Notes: generated from the letters alone by a model not told the origin. A stretch of 17,586 nucleotides of DNA from Proteiniphilum sp. UBA5267 (GCA_002411515.1 DHTF01000057.1:647-18232), one strand, 5' to 3'. Shown: positions 1 through 8,865, numbered from the stretch's first letter. A program made the numbers and translations.

Positions 1-143
1 ATTTCCATAAAACACTGATTTTTTATTTTTATTAAATTAGACTGATCGTTTATTTGTATCAGCATCTTTTCGGTTTGACTCCGGTTAATTCCTCTTTGTG
101 TTGTCTGAAGCAAAATTACCCGATAAAATTTATAAAAAACACC

Positions 144-163
144 CCCAAAAAGGGGTTTTTGGG
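144..163. repeat. 8-bp inverted repeat, possible weak terminator
   Basis: CCCAAAAA and TTTTTGGG form a perfect 8-bp stem with a GGGG loop. On the minus strand it is followed by a T-rich tail (about 140-131), as in an intrinsic terminator, yet no minus-strand gene ends nearby. It may be a remnant or a terminator for antisense transcription. The role is uncertain. Confidence 0.3.
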
Positions 164-198
164 AGGTAATTGAAAAAATCATCGTGCAACAGAATAAG

Positions 199-271
199 TG
201 ACACGGGAAGGGATGAGAAAAGGCAAATAACAACCGCATAAAGCGGTCAATGACACGGAGCGGATGAAAAA
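199..271 (+). repeat. Imperfect direct repeat pair around a small hairpin
   Basis: Copy A (199-220) and copy B (251-271) share TGACACGG, then a spacer of 4 or 3 bases, then GGATGA followed by an A-rich end. Between them lies ACCGC-ATAAA-GCGGT (233-247). The pair is about 40 bases upstream of the proS promoter motif. It could be a regulator binding site or a degenerate duplication. The function is unknown. Confidence 0.4.
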
Positions 272-309
272 TGTGTAACAGGGATGGGGTAAAATCAGTC
301 AGTTGGTAT

Positions 310-317
310 TATCTTTG
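310..317 (+). promoter_or_regulatory. proS promoter -7 element (TATCTTTG)
   Basis: TATCTTTG matches the Bacteroidetes sigma-ABfr -7 consensus TAnnTTTG and lies 32 bases before the proS start codon, giving a short 5' leader. No clear -33 TTTG is present at the usual spacing. Confidence 0.6.
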
Positions 318-349
318 CACCCACAAACAAAAAACAGTACTCAGACGAA

Positions 350-1831
350 ATGGCAAAAGAATTGAAGGAGATTACTCCCCGCAGCAAAGACTATTCACAG
401 TGGTATCTCGATGTCGTGATCAAGGCCGACCTGGCCGAAAACTCAGCCGTGAGAGGCTGCATGGTGATCAAACCATACGGTTACGCGATCTGGGAAAAGA
501 TGCAGCGTCAGCTGGATGACATGTTCAAGGAAACGGGGCATATGAATGCCTACTTCCCACTGTTCATCCCCAAATCATACCTGAGCAGGGAGGCCGACCA
601 CGTGGAAGGTTTTGCCAAGGAGTGCGCCGTAGTAACACACTACCGCCTGAAAAATGCACCCGACGGCAGCGGTGTGGTAGTAGACCCCGAAGCAAAGCTC
701 GAGGAGGAGCTGGTGGTACGTCCCACCTCAGAAACCATCATCTGGAGCACCTATAAAAACTGGATCCAGTCCTACCGCGACCTGCCCCTGCTCATCAACC
801 AGTGGGCCAACGTGGTACGGTGGGAGATGCGCACCCGTCTCTTTCTGCGTACGGCAGAATTTCTCTGGCAGGAAGGCCACACGGCACACGCCACGAAGGA
901 AGAAGCGGTGGAAGAAGCGGAACGGATGATCAATGTGTATGCCGAATTTGCAGAGAAATATATGGCGATGCCGGTTGTGAAAGGTCTCAAGTCGGAGTCG
1001 GAACGTTTTGCCGGCGCCCTCGACACCTACACCATTGAGGCACTGATGCAGGATGGCAAGGCATTGCAGTCGGGCACCTCGCACTTCCTCGGACAAAACT
1101 TTGCCAAGGCATTCGACGTACAGTTCTCCGATCAGAACGGAAGCCGCGACTACGTGTGGGCCACATCCTGGGGTGTCTCCACCCGCCTGATTGGCGCGCT
1201 GATCATGTCGCACTCCGACGACAACGGACTGGTGCTCCCCCCCACCCTGGCACCCTGGCAGGTGGTGATTGTGCCCATCTACAAAAACGAAGAACAACTC
1301 CAACAGATCAACGAGAAGGTGGCCGGAATCGTCGCGAAGTTAAAATCTCTCGGCATTAGCGTGAAGTACGACAACAGCGACAACAAGAAGCCGGGATGGA
1401 AATTCTCGGAATATGAACTCAAGGGGGTGCCGGTGCGGCTTGCCCTGGGAGGGCGCGACCTGGAAAACAACACCATCGAGGTGGCCCGCCGCGATACACT
1501 GACAAAGGAGACCCTCTCGTGTGAAGGCATCGAACAGCACGTGCAGGCACTGCTCGAGGAGATTCAGGAAAATATCTACAGGAAGGCTGCCGACTTCCGC
1601 ACAGCCCAGACCCGGGAGGTGAACAGCTACGAAGAGTTCAAGGTGGAGATTGAAAAAGGTGGTTTCCTGCTCTGCCACTGGGACGGCACGGCTGAAACAG
1701 AGGCGTTGATCAAAGAGGAAACCAAGGCCACCATCCGCTGCATTCCACTGGAGGGTGATAAAACACCGGGCAGCTGCATGGTCACCGGCAAACCATCACC
1801 CCAGCGGGTTATCTTCGCACGGGCTTACTAA
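350..1831 (+). CDS. proS: Prolyl-tRNA synthetase (archaeal/eukaryotic-like short form)
   Basis: Class II aminoacyl-tRNA synthetase that charges tRNA(Pro) with proline in the cytoplasm. At 493 residues it is the short form without the INS editing domain found in E. coli-type ProRS. Visible features are the motif 1 region around FPLFIP (69-74), RPTSE (124-128), motif 2 starting RWEMR (157-161) with the GHT loop near 176-178, motif 3 around [14 protein letters not shown] (275-288), an anticodon-binding domain from about 305 to 405, and the characteristic C-terminal end FARAY. The C-terminal domain keeps only scattered cysteines (442, 464, 476) rather than a full four-Cys zinc site. The start ATG lies 32 bases after a TAnnTTTG promoter. 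A menA-like gene follows 15 bases downstream, so the two are probably cotranscribed. The family assignment is firm. Confidence 0.97.
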   Translation: MAKELKEITPRSKDYSQWYLDVVIKADLAENSAVRGCMVIKPYGYAIWEKMQRQLDDMFKETGHMNAYFPLFIPKSYLSREADHVEGFAKECAVVTHYRLKNAPDGSGVVVDPEAKLEEELVVRPTSETIIWSTYKNWIQSYRDLPLLINQWANVVRWEMRTRLFLRTAEFLWQEGHTAHATKEEAVEEAERMINVYAEFAEKYMAMPVVKGLKSESERFAGALDTYTIEALMQDGKALQSGTSHFLGQNFAKAFDVQFSDQNGSRDYVWATSWGVSTRLIGALIMSHSDDNGLVLPPTLAPWQVVIVPIYKNEEQLQQINEKVAGIVAKLKSLGISVKYDNSDNKKPGWKFSEYELKGVPVRLALGGRDLENNTIEVARRDTLTKETLSCEGIEQHVQALLEEIQENIYRKAADFRTAQTREVNSYEEFKVEIEKGGFLLCHWDGTAETEALIKEETKATIRCIPLEGDKTPGSCMVTGKPSPQRVIFARAY

Positions 1832-1846
1832 TCTCAAAAACCGGTC

Positions 1847-2752
1847 ATGGCAACCTTCACGCAGTGGATCTCCGCCTTTCGGTTGCGGACACTCTTTCTG
1901 GCCGTCGCCACTGTCGTCCTCGGCAGCGCGTTGGCCTGGCATGAACGCAGCTTCAGCACCACCATCTTCCTGCTGTCCCTGCTGCTGGCGGTTGCCATCC
2001 AGATCCTGGCAAACCTGGCGAACGACCTGGGTGACTTTCAAAAAGGAACCGACACCACCGGCAGGCGGCAAGGCCCCACCCGCGCGCTGCAGAGCGGGAA
2101 GATATCCCAAAAGGAGATGAAAGGAGCGGTCGTCCTCTTTACGATCCTTTGCCTGGTGACAGGCCTGGCGCTCATCTGGAGCGCCACACCTTTCGGAGAT
2201 GCTTCATCGGCGTGGGTCATGCTGGTCCTCGGTGCAGGCTCCATCCTGGCAGCGCTCTTTTACACCATGGGAAAGCATGCCTACGGCTACCGAGGCTGGG
2301 GCGACCTGTTTGCTTTCCTCTTCTTCGGTCCCGTACCGGTGATCGGCACCTGGTTCCTGCATACCCACATCATCGGCTGGCAACCGGTGCTGCCAGCCAT
2401 CGGACTGGGACTAATCAGCACCATGATACTCAACATCAACAATATGCGGGATATCGAGAACGACAAGGCATCTGGCAAGATCACCCTTGCCGTCAAGCTG
2501 GGATTACCCAGTGCAAAAGTGTATCATATACTGATGACCCTTATTTCCTTTGCCTGCTTTGCCGGATACAACATCCTTTTTGAAGCGGCACCCTGGTACC
2601 GGTATGCTTATCTGCTGGTCTTTCTGCTGCCTCTTGCAATCGTGATCGAAATCAGACACAAAGAGGGGCAAGCGCTTGATCCCTACCTGAAGCGAACCTC
2701 CCTCTCGGGTTTCCTCCTGGCAGTTGCGTTTGCCCTCTGCATCAACTTATAA
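1847..2752 (+). CDS. menA: MenA-like 1,4-dihydroxy-2-naphthoate prenyltransferase
   Basis: UbiA-superfamily membrane prenyltransferase, 301 residues. MenA attaches the polyprenyl chain to 1,4-dihydroxy-2-naphthoate in menaquinone synthesis. The first Asp-rich motif is seen as NLANDLGDFQKGTD (56-69), followed by GPTRALQSG, a signature typical of MenA. The second is NNMRDIENDKASG (198-210), which would bind the Mg-diphosphate. There are about eight or nine hydrophobic helices, ending in a helix at the C-terminus. It starts 15 bases after proS with no separate promoter seen, so it is probably in the same operon. It ends only 6 bases from the convergent fucosidase stop. A related UbiA-family substrate cannot be fully excluded, but the motifs favour MenA. 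Confidence 0.9.
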   Translation: MATFTQWISAFRLRTLFLAVATVVLGSALAWHERSFSTTIFLLSLLLAVAIQILANLANDLGDFQKGTDTTGRRQGPTRALQSGKISQKEMKGAVVLFTILCLVTGLALIWSATPFGDASSAWVMLVLGAGSILAALFYTMGKHAYGYRGWGDLFAFLFFGPVPVIGTWFLHTHIIGWQPVLPAIGLGLISTMILNINNMRDIENDKASGKITLAVKLGLPSAKVYHILMTLISFACFAGYNILFEAAPWYRYAYLLVFLLPLAIVIEIRHKEGQALDPYLKRTSLSGFLLAVAFALCINL

Positions 2753-2758
2753 AGTTCT

Positions 2759-4060
2759 CTATTTCAATTCCAATTCCACCACACAGACGGTTTCATTGGG
2801 AAGAGGCCCCAATTGTAGCACTATGCCGTTCGCAGCCTTGGTAAATTTCACCGGTTTCTTGTCGATGAACCACTTCGCGGAAGCTACCTGCTTCCCCTCC
2901 ATGGGCAGATAAAGTGCCTCATCCTTCAGGTTCAGGATATGCACAAAAAGTCTGTTCCCCTTTTGTGTAGTCACACCCCAGTCGCGTGGCGCAATAAAAC
3001 CACCGCGGGTACCATAGATTGTCTCTCCATAAGTTTTCAGCCAGGCGCCCATTGCGTTATAGCGTTCAATGGCTATGTCGGGGAAGGTTCCATCGGGTCG
3101 CGGGCCCACGTTCATCAGCAGGTTGGCATTGTTGCCTGCCGCCTTCACCAGATAATGAATCAGCTCTTTTTCTGTTTTGTAATTCTTGTCGGTGATGTTG
3201 TATCCCCACGAGTGGTTCATGGTTTCACAGGTCTCCAGTGGCAACTGACCAACAGTTGATGTGCTTGAATAGCCCGATTGATTTTGTCCAGGCAAATCCT
3301 TCTCAAAGGTCTGCCCGTCTTCTCCTTCAACGGGAGCAAGGTGGTGGTTGTTGATGATCATACAACCTGGCTGGATGGCGTGAATATGGTCATAAATTTC
3401 CCGCATGCGCCAGTCGAAATCTGCCGGCTGATCCCACTGTCCGTCGAACCAGATGGCCCCAATCTCTCCATAGTTTGTCAACAACTCGGTCAACTGACCC
3501 AACATGAAGTTGTGGTAGTTCTTCCACTCACCTTTTTCGGTGCGACCCACGCCATTTCCTGTCCTTCCCATGGGATTATAATCGGCACGACTCCAATCGA
3601 GCAGGGAATAGTAAAAGTGCAACTTGATGCCCTGCTTGTGGCATTCATCAGCAAGTTCCTTGATCACATCGCGACCGAATGGTGTGGCATCCACGATATT
3701 GTAGGGCGACTGTTTTGTGCCGAACATCGAGAAACCATCGTGGTGGCGTGAGGTGATGCAGATATACTTAGCACCGGCAGCTTTCACATCCGACACCCAT
3801 TTGGCGGCGCTGAAATTCGACGGGTAAAAGCCATTTGCCAGAAGGGCATACTCCTGATACTGGATGTTCTTGTTATTCATGATCCACTCCCCGTCGGCCA
3901 TCATGCTGTAGATACCCCAATGGATAAAAACGCCAAACTTCATATCCTGAAACTCTGCACGATTTTGCAGGTTATCTGCTGTCGGAGTATAAACTTGTTG
4001 AGCTACTGCACCGGCTGTGATCCACAACAAGGCAAAAAATAAAATGATCGTTCTTTTCAT
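2759..4060 (-). CDS. Secreted GH29 alpha-L-fucosidase
   Basis: Glycoside hydrolase family 29 enzyme, 433 residues, releasing L-fucose from glycans by a retaining mechanism. A signal peptide (MKRTIILFFALLWITAGAVA, 1-20) has no lipobox cysteine, so a periplasmic or secreted location is expected. Family signatures are KFGVFIHWG (41-49), the SRHHDGF motif (104-110) and IWFDGQWD (203-210), in which D206 is the likely nucleophile. The acid/base is less certain; E253 and E276 (in LPLETCETMNHSWGY) are candidates. MNVGPRPDG later in the chain is also typical. A small C-terminal beta domain is expected. It begins 6 bases after the upstream secreted protein gene on the same strand, so the two probably form an operon. 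There are no SusC/SusD genes nearby, so it is not in an obvious polysaccharide utilization locus. Confidence 0.95.
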   Translation of the reverse strand: MKRTIILFFALLWITAGAVAQQVYTPTADNLQNRAEFQDMKFGVFIHWGIYSMMADGEWIMNNKNIQYQEYALLANGFYPSNFSAAKWVSDVKAAGAKYICITSRHHDGFSMFGTKQSPYNIVDATPFGRDVIKELADECHKQGIKLHFYYSLLDWSRADYNPMGRTGNGVGRTEKGEWKNYHNFMLGQLTELLTNYGEIGAIWFDGQWDQPADFDWRMREIYDHIHAIQPGCMIINNHHLAPVEGEDGQTFEKDLPGQNQSGYSSTSTVGQLPLETCETMNHSWGYNITDKNYKTEKELIHYLVKAAGNNANLLMNVGPRPDGTFPDIAIERYNAMGAWLKTYGETIYGTRGGFIAPRDWGVTTQKGNRLFVHILNLKDEALYLPMEGKQVASAKWFIDKKPVKFTKAANGIVLQLGPLPNETVCVVELELK

Positions 4061-4066
4061 GTATTG

Positions 4067-4795
4067 TTAATTTTGTGATGAGTGATTGGTCGTCTCCATG
4101 AAATAAATCAGTCGCGTTACAGCTGCGGCATCATTAAAATCGACTTTTTGCTCTTTCAGATACTGATCGAGCTGCTCCTTGTCCTTTTTGAAATGGTTCT
4201 TGAGTTGTCTCATTGTTCTCCACTCTTTCCACTCGTCCCCATCCCTCAGGTAGTAAATGTTGAAAGGCTTGACTTCAAAGTCGTCGGGCAGCTTCAAATC
4301 ATATACCCTGCCGCCAGCCGCCCAGCTCGAGTAGCTGTCGACAGACGATGTCTGCGACGTGCCCCCATAAGCGGAAGGTTTTCCGGGCGGTATAACCTTG
4401 CATTTATAATAGGCCAGAAGGGTAAAATCATCCTGGTGAAGCAGCTCCATGAACTTCCTGTTGTGCACGACAAACTTTCTATCGTGCAAAAAGACGGTGT
4501 CCACCTGGCTCAACGAAGGTTCTGCTATGGCCAGCTTCTGTTCGTTCTGCAGGAAGACCATCTCTTCCGATGCAGCATTGTAATTGAGTTTTGCCGGATT
4601 CCTGCGGCCATCTCTCATCAGCACCACCCCGTCTCTGAATTCGGGAAGCAGATAGTGTGAGATCTCTACCCCTTTCTGGGCAAAGAGTGCAAGCGACTGC
4701 AGGAAAAAGAGAGAGAGCAGCAGAGGTCTGCAAAACCGGCTGTAAATGGCTTCCATCACTTCCTTTCGAAACGTTACGGGGTATGTTTGTTTCAT
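4067..4795 (-). CDS. Secreted protein of unknown function
   Basis: I do not recognise this 242-residue protein. A hydrophobic stretch LLLSLFFLQSLALFAQ near residues 25-40 looks like a signal peptide ending in a typical AQ site, so the mature protein is probably exported. The start is ambiguous: an internal Met at residue 14 (codon ending at 4756) would give a more usual short n-region. The mature part has short beta-like segments (GVVLMRDGRRNPAKLNYN, VDTVFLHDRKFVV), a Ser/Gly-rich middle and a charged helical C-terminus with KNHFKKDKEQLDQYLKEQ. It lies 6 bases upstream of the fucosidase. A near-consensus -7 motif TATCTTTA lies at 4843-4836, about 41 bases before the first ATG. Adjacency suggests co-expression with the fucosidase but not a function. 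Confidence 0.75.
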   Translation of the reverse strand: MKQTYPVTFRKEVMEAIYSRFCRPLLLSLFFLQSLALFAQKGVEISHYLLPEFRDGVVLMRDGRRNPAKLNYNAASEEMVFLQNEQKLAIAEPSLSQVDTVFLHDRKFVVHNRKFMELLHQDDFTLLAYYKCKVIPPGKPSAYGGTSQTSSVDSYSSWAAGGRVYDLKLPDDFEVKPFNIYYLRDGDEWKEWRTMRQLKNHFKKDKEQLDQYLKEQKVDFNDAAAVTRLIYFMETTNHSSQN

Positions 4796-4835
4796 AGACA
4801 GATAACTTTAACTGGTTTAGCTTAACTTAAAAAGA

Positions 4836-4843
4836 TAAAGATA
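4836..4843 (-). promoter_or_regulatory. Possible -7 element for the minus-strand secreted protein/fucosidase pair
   Basis: TATCTTTA, read on the minus strand, differs from TAnnTTTG only at the last base. It is in the divergent intergenic region and correctly oriented. No clear -33 element was found. Confidence 0.35.
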
Positions 4844-4890
4844 CGTGATCTTTTTTTTTTCTAAAAATAATTAACATAAACAAGCAACAG

Positions 4891-4923
4891 TTTGCATTCC
4901 TGTAAAAATATTTTATAACTTTG
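4891..4923 (+). promoter_or_regulatory. Promoter of the HerA/DUF853 gene
   Basis: TTTG at 4891-4894 and TAACTTTG at 4916-4923 are separated by 21 bases, fitting the Bacteroidetes -33/-7 promoter. The start codon lies 31 bases further on. Confidence 0.7.
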
Positions 4924-4954
4924 TTTTGACTATCAACCAATCTCTTTCATCATC

Positions 4955-6493
4955 ATGTTCGATAACAGCAAACGTGCTTTTATAGCGATTAACGACGGAG
5001 CAGAAGTGTGTCTGATACCCAAAATGGCCAACCGCCATGGTCTCATTACCGGTGCCACAGGAACCGGGAAGACCGTCACCCTCCAAACCCTGTCCGAAAC
5101 TTTCAGCGAAATGGGTGTGCCCGTCTTCGCGGCCGACATGAAAGGCGATCTCTCCGGTGTGGCCAAAACTGGCGGAAACAAAGAGAGCGTGAATAAACGG
5201 GTGGAAGGTTACCAACTCCAGGAGAAAGGATTCGAATACAAAGCTTTCCCGGTACGTTTCTGGGATGTCTTCGGAGAACAGGGTCATCCCGTGCGGACGA
5301 CCGTCACCTCCATGGGACCGCTGCTGCTGGAACGACTCCTTGATCTGAACGAGACGCAGGGAGCCATCCTGACCATGGCTTTCCGGATTGCCGATGACCA
5401 TAACCTGCTGCTGATCGACCTGAAGGACCTGCAGAAGATGCTCCAGTACATCGGCGACAACCGCCAGGAATTTACCACAAAATATGGCAACATATCTCCC
5501 GCCAGCATCGGTGCCATTCAACGGGGGCTGATGCGACTGGAGAGTGAGGGTGCCGCCAAGTTCTTCGGCGAGCCCGATCTGGAGATCACCGACTTTATCC
5601 AGACGGAACAAGGCAAGGGGGTCATCAACATCCTGGCTGCCGACAAGCTGATGAACTCGCCCCGCGTATATACTACTTTTCTGCTCTGGCTGCTCGACGA
5701 CCTCTATGAGACCCTGCCCGAGGTGGGTGACCTGGATAAACCCAAGCTGGTCTTCTTCTTCGATGAAGCACACCTGCTTTTCAATGACATGCCCTCGTCC
5801 CTGCTCGAGAAGGTGGAACAGATTGTCCGCCTTATCCGTTCGAAGGGTGTGGGTGTCTATTTCTGCACCCAGAACCCGGCCGACATTCCCGAACGCATCC
5901 TCGGGCAACTCGGCAACAGAGTGCAACATGCCCTGCGTGCCTACACACCCAACGACCAAAAGGCGGTGAAGGTAGCCGCCAACACATTTCGCTCCAACCC
6001 CAAATTCAATACCGAAGAAGTCATTACCCAGCTCAATACGGGTGAAGCGCTCGTCTCTTTTCTCGATGAGAAGGGAGCTCCGCAGATGGTGGAACGGGCC
6101 AACATTCTTCCTCCGCAGGGGCAAATAGGACCCCTCACAGAGGGGGAACGCGATCTGATTCTCCGAAGCTCGCTTATCTATGGCGTGTATGAGAAGCTGA
6201 TCGACCGCGAGTCTGCCTTCGAGATCCTCTCCCAAAAGCAGGAGCTCCTTGAAGAAGAACGCAGCAAAGCCGCCGAGGAGAAAGAAAGGATCCGCCAGCA
6301 GAAGGAGGCTCAGAAAGCGTTGTTGGAGGAGGAGCGGGCAAAGCGTGCCGTAGCGCGGCAGCGGAAAGCCGACCAGGGTATCTTGGGCGACCTCCTCACA
6401 CAAGTGGGTCGCAGCACCACCCGGCAGATCAGCAATCAGCTGGGAAGAACCCTCACCCGAAGCCTGCTGGGTGCCCTTTTTGGGAAAAAATAA
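4955..6493 (+). CDS. HerA-like ATPase, DUF853 (YjgR) family
   Basis: P-loop ATPase of the HerA/FtsK superfamily, 512 residues, matching the DUF853/YjgR group. Walker A is GATGTGKT (33-40), followed by [20 protein letters not shown] and KGDLSG, a family hallmark. Walker B is [12 protein letters not shown] (265-276). A sensor-like segment [21 protein letters not shown] (about 302-322) follows, with an arginine-rich stretch near 320-330. The C-terminal part, about 420-475, is a highly charged coiled coil rich in Glu, Lys, Arg and Gln. The protein is cytoplasmic, with no signal or membrane segment. Biochemical function is not well defined for this family; a DNA-translocating hexamer is an inference from HerA. 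No NurA-type nuclease is adjacent. A promoter with both elements lies 31 bases upstream, and the ABC permease gene follows 18 bases later. Confidence 0.92.
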   Translation: MFDNSKRAFIAINDGAEVCLIPKMANRHGLITGATGTGKTVTLQTLSETFSEMGVPVFAADMKGDLSGVAKTGGNKESVNKRVEGYQLQEKGFEYKAFPVRFWDVFGEQGHPVRTTVTSMGPLLLERLLDLNETQGAILTMAFRIADDHNLLLIDLKDLQKMLQYIGDNRQEFTTKYGNISPASIGAIQRGLMRLESEGAAKFFGEPDLEITDFIQTEQGKGVINILAADKLMNSPRVYTTFLLWLLDDLYETLPEVGDLDKPKLVFFFDEAHLLFNDMPSSLLEKVEQIVRLIRSKGVGVYFCTQNPADIPERILGQLGNRVQHALRAYTPNDQKAVKVAANTFRSNPKFNTEEVITQLNTGEALVSFLDEKGAPQMVERANILPPQGQIGPLTEGERDLILRSSLIYGVYEKLIDRESAFEILSQKQELLEEERSKAAEEKERIRQQKEAQKALLEEERAKRAVARQRKADQGILGDLLTQVGRSTTRQISNQLGRTLTRSLLGALFGKK

Positions 6494-6511
6494 AAACATC
6501 AAGCATCTAAC

Positions 6512-7990
6512 ATGTACAAAATTCTTTTCCAGCATTATTTGCTGAAAGGTATCCGTTCGCCTGGATACTATAAAAACCTGATCGTCAATATTTTTGTTGG
6601 TCTTTCGGCACTTTATTTTCTGGCAGTGTTCCTGTTTCTGGGTTTCATGTTGCCAAAGTTACTAGAGGAAATCACGCCCGGTACCGATCCTGCCGTTACC
6701 TTCCATGGCATCATGATCTATGGGTGGTTTGCGCTGCTGATAATCCGCTATCTCATGCAGCCGCTGAACAGGCTCAACTTGGAGTACTATCAGACTCTGC
6801 CGGTCAAAAGATCGGTGCTAATGAACTATCTGATCCTGAAGCCCCTGCTAAACCCGGTCAACTATATCCTGCTTTGCCTGACCATTCCTTTCGCTATCAC
6901 AGGCATCTTTCCTGCTTATGGCACCGCCGGTGCTCTTCGCTTTATCGGGATCAACATCTTTCTCATCTGGTTCAACTCCCTGCTGGCTCCCCTCCTGAAG
7001 CGGAAGTTTCACAACCTCCTTCTTGGAGCAACCCTGCTGCTGCTCATCGGCTGCGGCCTGGCTGCACTCGAGTATTTTAAGATCTTCTCGATCTTTGCCC
7101 TCTCACAGCGTCTCTTTGGGTTGCTGACCGAAACACCCTTCATCTGGATCGCCACAGTAACCCCGGGCCTACTGGCTTTCCTGCTCAACAAGGTTTACTT
7201 CAAACAAAACTACTATCCCGAGTCGTTTGAAAGAAAGAGAAATAACAGAGCCACCACGCAACGATTTACCTTCATGGAGCGCTTTGGAAAGATCGGCGAA
7301 CTCATCTCACTCGAGATCAAGCTGGTGCTCCGCCACAAACGGACAAAAAGCACACTCTACACGGCATTGCTTTTTTTGTTCTATGGATTAATTTTTTATC
7401 CCAATCCCGTGTATAACCAGCAACCGGGGTGGCTTCTCTTCGTGGCCATCTTTATCACTGGCACCGGCATGCTGATATTCGGCCAGTGGATCATCAACTG
7501 GGATGGCGCCCACTTCGATTTTCTGATGACCCGCGACATCGATACCCACACCTATATCCGGGGTAACTATTACCTGTTGATGGCGCTCTGTGTGTCCTCG
7601 TTCATTGTCACCACACCCTACTTCTTTTTTGGCACCAAGATCATCTTCTATCACCTGGCGGCATTTCTTTACAATGCAGGTGTGAACATCTATGTCTACC
7701 TCTTTGGTGCCACCTTCAACACCAAGAGGCTGGAGCTTACCAAGGGGTCGGCGATGAATATGCAGGGAGTGGGTTATAAAAACTTCCTTGTAATGATTCC
7801 CCTGCTGGTTCTTCCCGTCATGCTGGTGCTCCTGTTTTCACTGTTTTCGGCCGCTCACATTGCGCTGATCATCATCGCCGTCCTGGGCCTTGTGGGCATT
7901 CTGTTCCGGGCGCCACTGCTCAGGGTAATCGACCGACAGTTCCTCCGTCGAAAGTATGCCCTCTGCACAGGATTCCGCAAGAGCGAATAA
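6512..7990 (+). CDS. ABC exporter permease subunit, DUF5687 type
   Basis: Integral membrane protein of 492 residues with roughly twelve hydrophobic segments, for example around 25-47, 65-82 and 104-130, and several more up to the C-terminus. A charged cytoplasmic segment with ERKRNNRATTQRF lies near residues 240-250. The layout and sequence resemble the DUF5687 proteins of Bacteroidetes, which are found with ABC ATPases. The ATPase gene follows 47 bases downstream, supporting a two-component exporter. The substrate cannot be deduced. It starts 18 bases after the DUF853 gene and is probably transcribed with it. Confidence 0.8.
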   Translation: MYKILFQHYLLKGIRSPGYYKNLIVNIFVGLSALYFLAVFLFLGFMLPKLLEEITPGTDPAVTFHGIMIYGWFALLIIRYLMQPLNRLNLEYYQTLPVKRSVLMNYLILKPLLNPVNYILLCLTIPFAITGIFPAYGTAGALRFIGINIFLIWFNSLLAPLLKRKFHNLLLGATLLLLIGCGLAALEYFKIFSIFALSQRLFGLLTETPFIWIATVTPGLLAFLLNKVYFKQNYYPESFERKRNNRATTQRFTFMERFGKIGELISLEIKLVLRHKRTKSTLYTALLFLFYGLIFYPNPVYNQQPGWLLFVAIFITGTGMLIFGQWIINWDGAHFDFLMTRDIDTHTYIRGNYYLLMALCVSSFIVTTPYFFFGTKIIFYHLAAFLYNAGVNIYVYLFGATFNTKRLELTKGSAMNMQGVGYKNFLVMIPLLVLPVMLVLLFSLFSAAHIALIIIAVLGLVGILFRAPLLRVIDRQFLRRKYALCTGFRKSE

Positions 7991-8037
7991 ACATCGGCCT
8001 TTTACCACTTTTTGTCCATATAAAACAAAACATCTCT

Positions 8038-8811
8038 ATGCAAGATTACGCACAACAACCTGACACTCTTTCAGCTGTACCCCCATCCCTTCCACCCCGG
8101 GCAGAAGCAACCAATACAATCACAGCCTCCAACCTGACAAAAAAATATGGCGGTGTCACGGTGCTCAACATACCCTCCCTCACCATCCGCAATGGAGAGA
8201 GCTTCGGCCTGGTGGGCAATAATGGCGCCGGCAAGACCACCTTCTTCAGGCTGATCCTCGACCTCATTGAAGCCTCAACGGGAGAAATACAGGTCGATGG
8301 TGAACAGGTAGCCCGTCGGGATGCCTGGAAATCGAAGGTGGGCTCTTTCCTCGACGAGGGGTTTCTGATCGACTTCCTCACACCCGAGGAGTATTTTGCC
8401 TTCACCGCACGCGTTTACCAAAAGTCGGAAGGCGACCTGGCGGCATTTCTTCAATCGATGGGTGACTTCTTCAACGGAGAGATACTGGGATCGGGCAAGC
8501 TTATTCGCGATCTTTCCAAAGGAAATCAGAAGAAAACAGGCATCGCTGCCGCCCTGATCGGTGACCCGCAGATACTGATCCTCGACGAACCATTTACGGC
8601 ACTCGACCCTTCCTCACAGATTCGACTGAAGCGGATGCTCAATGAGCTCAAAACAACCCGCAATATGACCATGCTCATCTCCAGTCATGACCTCAACCAC
8701 GTGACCGAAGTATGCGACCGCATCGTAGTACTCGAGAAGGGGTTGGTGGTGAGAGACATTCACACAAGTATCAACACGCTGAAAGAGTTGGAGTCCTACT
8801 TCGCCGTATAA
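8038..8811 (+). CDS. ABC transporter ATP-binding protein
   Basis: Nucleotide-binding subunit of 257 residues, expected to power the adjacent DUF5687 permease. Walker A is GNNGAGKTT (60-68), the signature is LSKGN (159-163), Walker B is ILILDEPF (179-186) with the D-loop ALDP, and the H-loop is SSHD (215-218). The Q-loop region reads VGSFLDEGF, so the usual Gln is replaced by an acidic residue. About 27 residues rich in Pro and Ala (1-27) precede the core; no later ATG would give a shorter intact domain, so the extension is probably real. The C-terminus ends soon after the core, with no regulatory domain. Confidence 0.92.
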   Translation: MQDYAQQPDTLSAVPPSLPPRAEATNTITASNLTKKYGGVTVLNIPSLTIRNGESFGLVGNNGAGKTTFFRLILDLIEASTGEIQVDGEQVARRDAWKSKVGSFLDEGFLIDFLTPEEYFAFTARVYQKSEGDLAAFLQSMGDFFNGEILGSGKLIRDLSKGNQKKTGIAAALIGDPQILILDEPFTALDPSSQIRLKRMLNELKTTRNMTMLISSHDLNHVTEVCDRIVVLEKGLVVRDIHTSINTLKELESYFAV

Positions 8812-8865
8812 CCATGCCACCACGGAGGGTATGTTGCATCATTTTCGCACGCAGTAGGGTGTGGA

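Larger units (their letters stand above)
1..309. other. AT-rich intergenic region left of proS
   Basis: No convincing complete gene lies here. On the minus strand an ATG at 65-63 opens a frame of 21 codons that runs off the left edge without a stop, and a TAATTTTG motif (TAnnTTTG type) sits upstream of it at 118-111. This could be the start of a leftward gene, but too little is visible to call it. A G/C-rich inverted repeat at 144-163 (CCCAAAAA, loop GGGG, TTTTTGGG) is followed by a T-rich stretch when read on the minus strand. An imperfect direct repeat at 199-220 and 251-271 brackets a 5-bp hairpin at 233-247. Confidence 0.6.

Noticed and set aside
271..519. 82-residue frame upstream of and overlapping proS
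   Set aside because: It spans the proS promoter and the start of proS in another frame, and the protein looks random.
728..1303. 191-residue open frame on the minus strand
   Set aside because: It is antisense to proS and shows no domain or promoter.
4913..6535. 540-residue open frame on the minus strand
   Set aside because: It lies opposite the DUF853 ATPase gene, which has clear Walker motifs and a promoter. The antisense frame is a by-product of codon bias.
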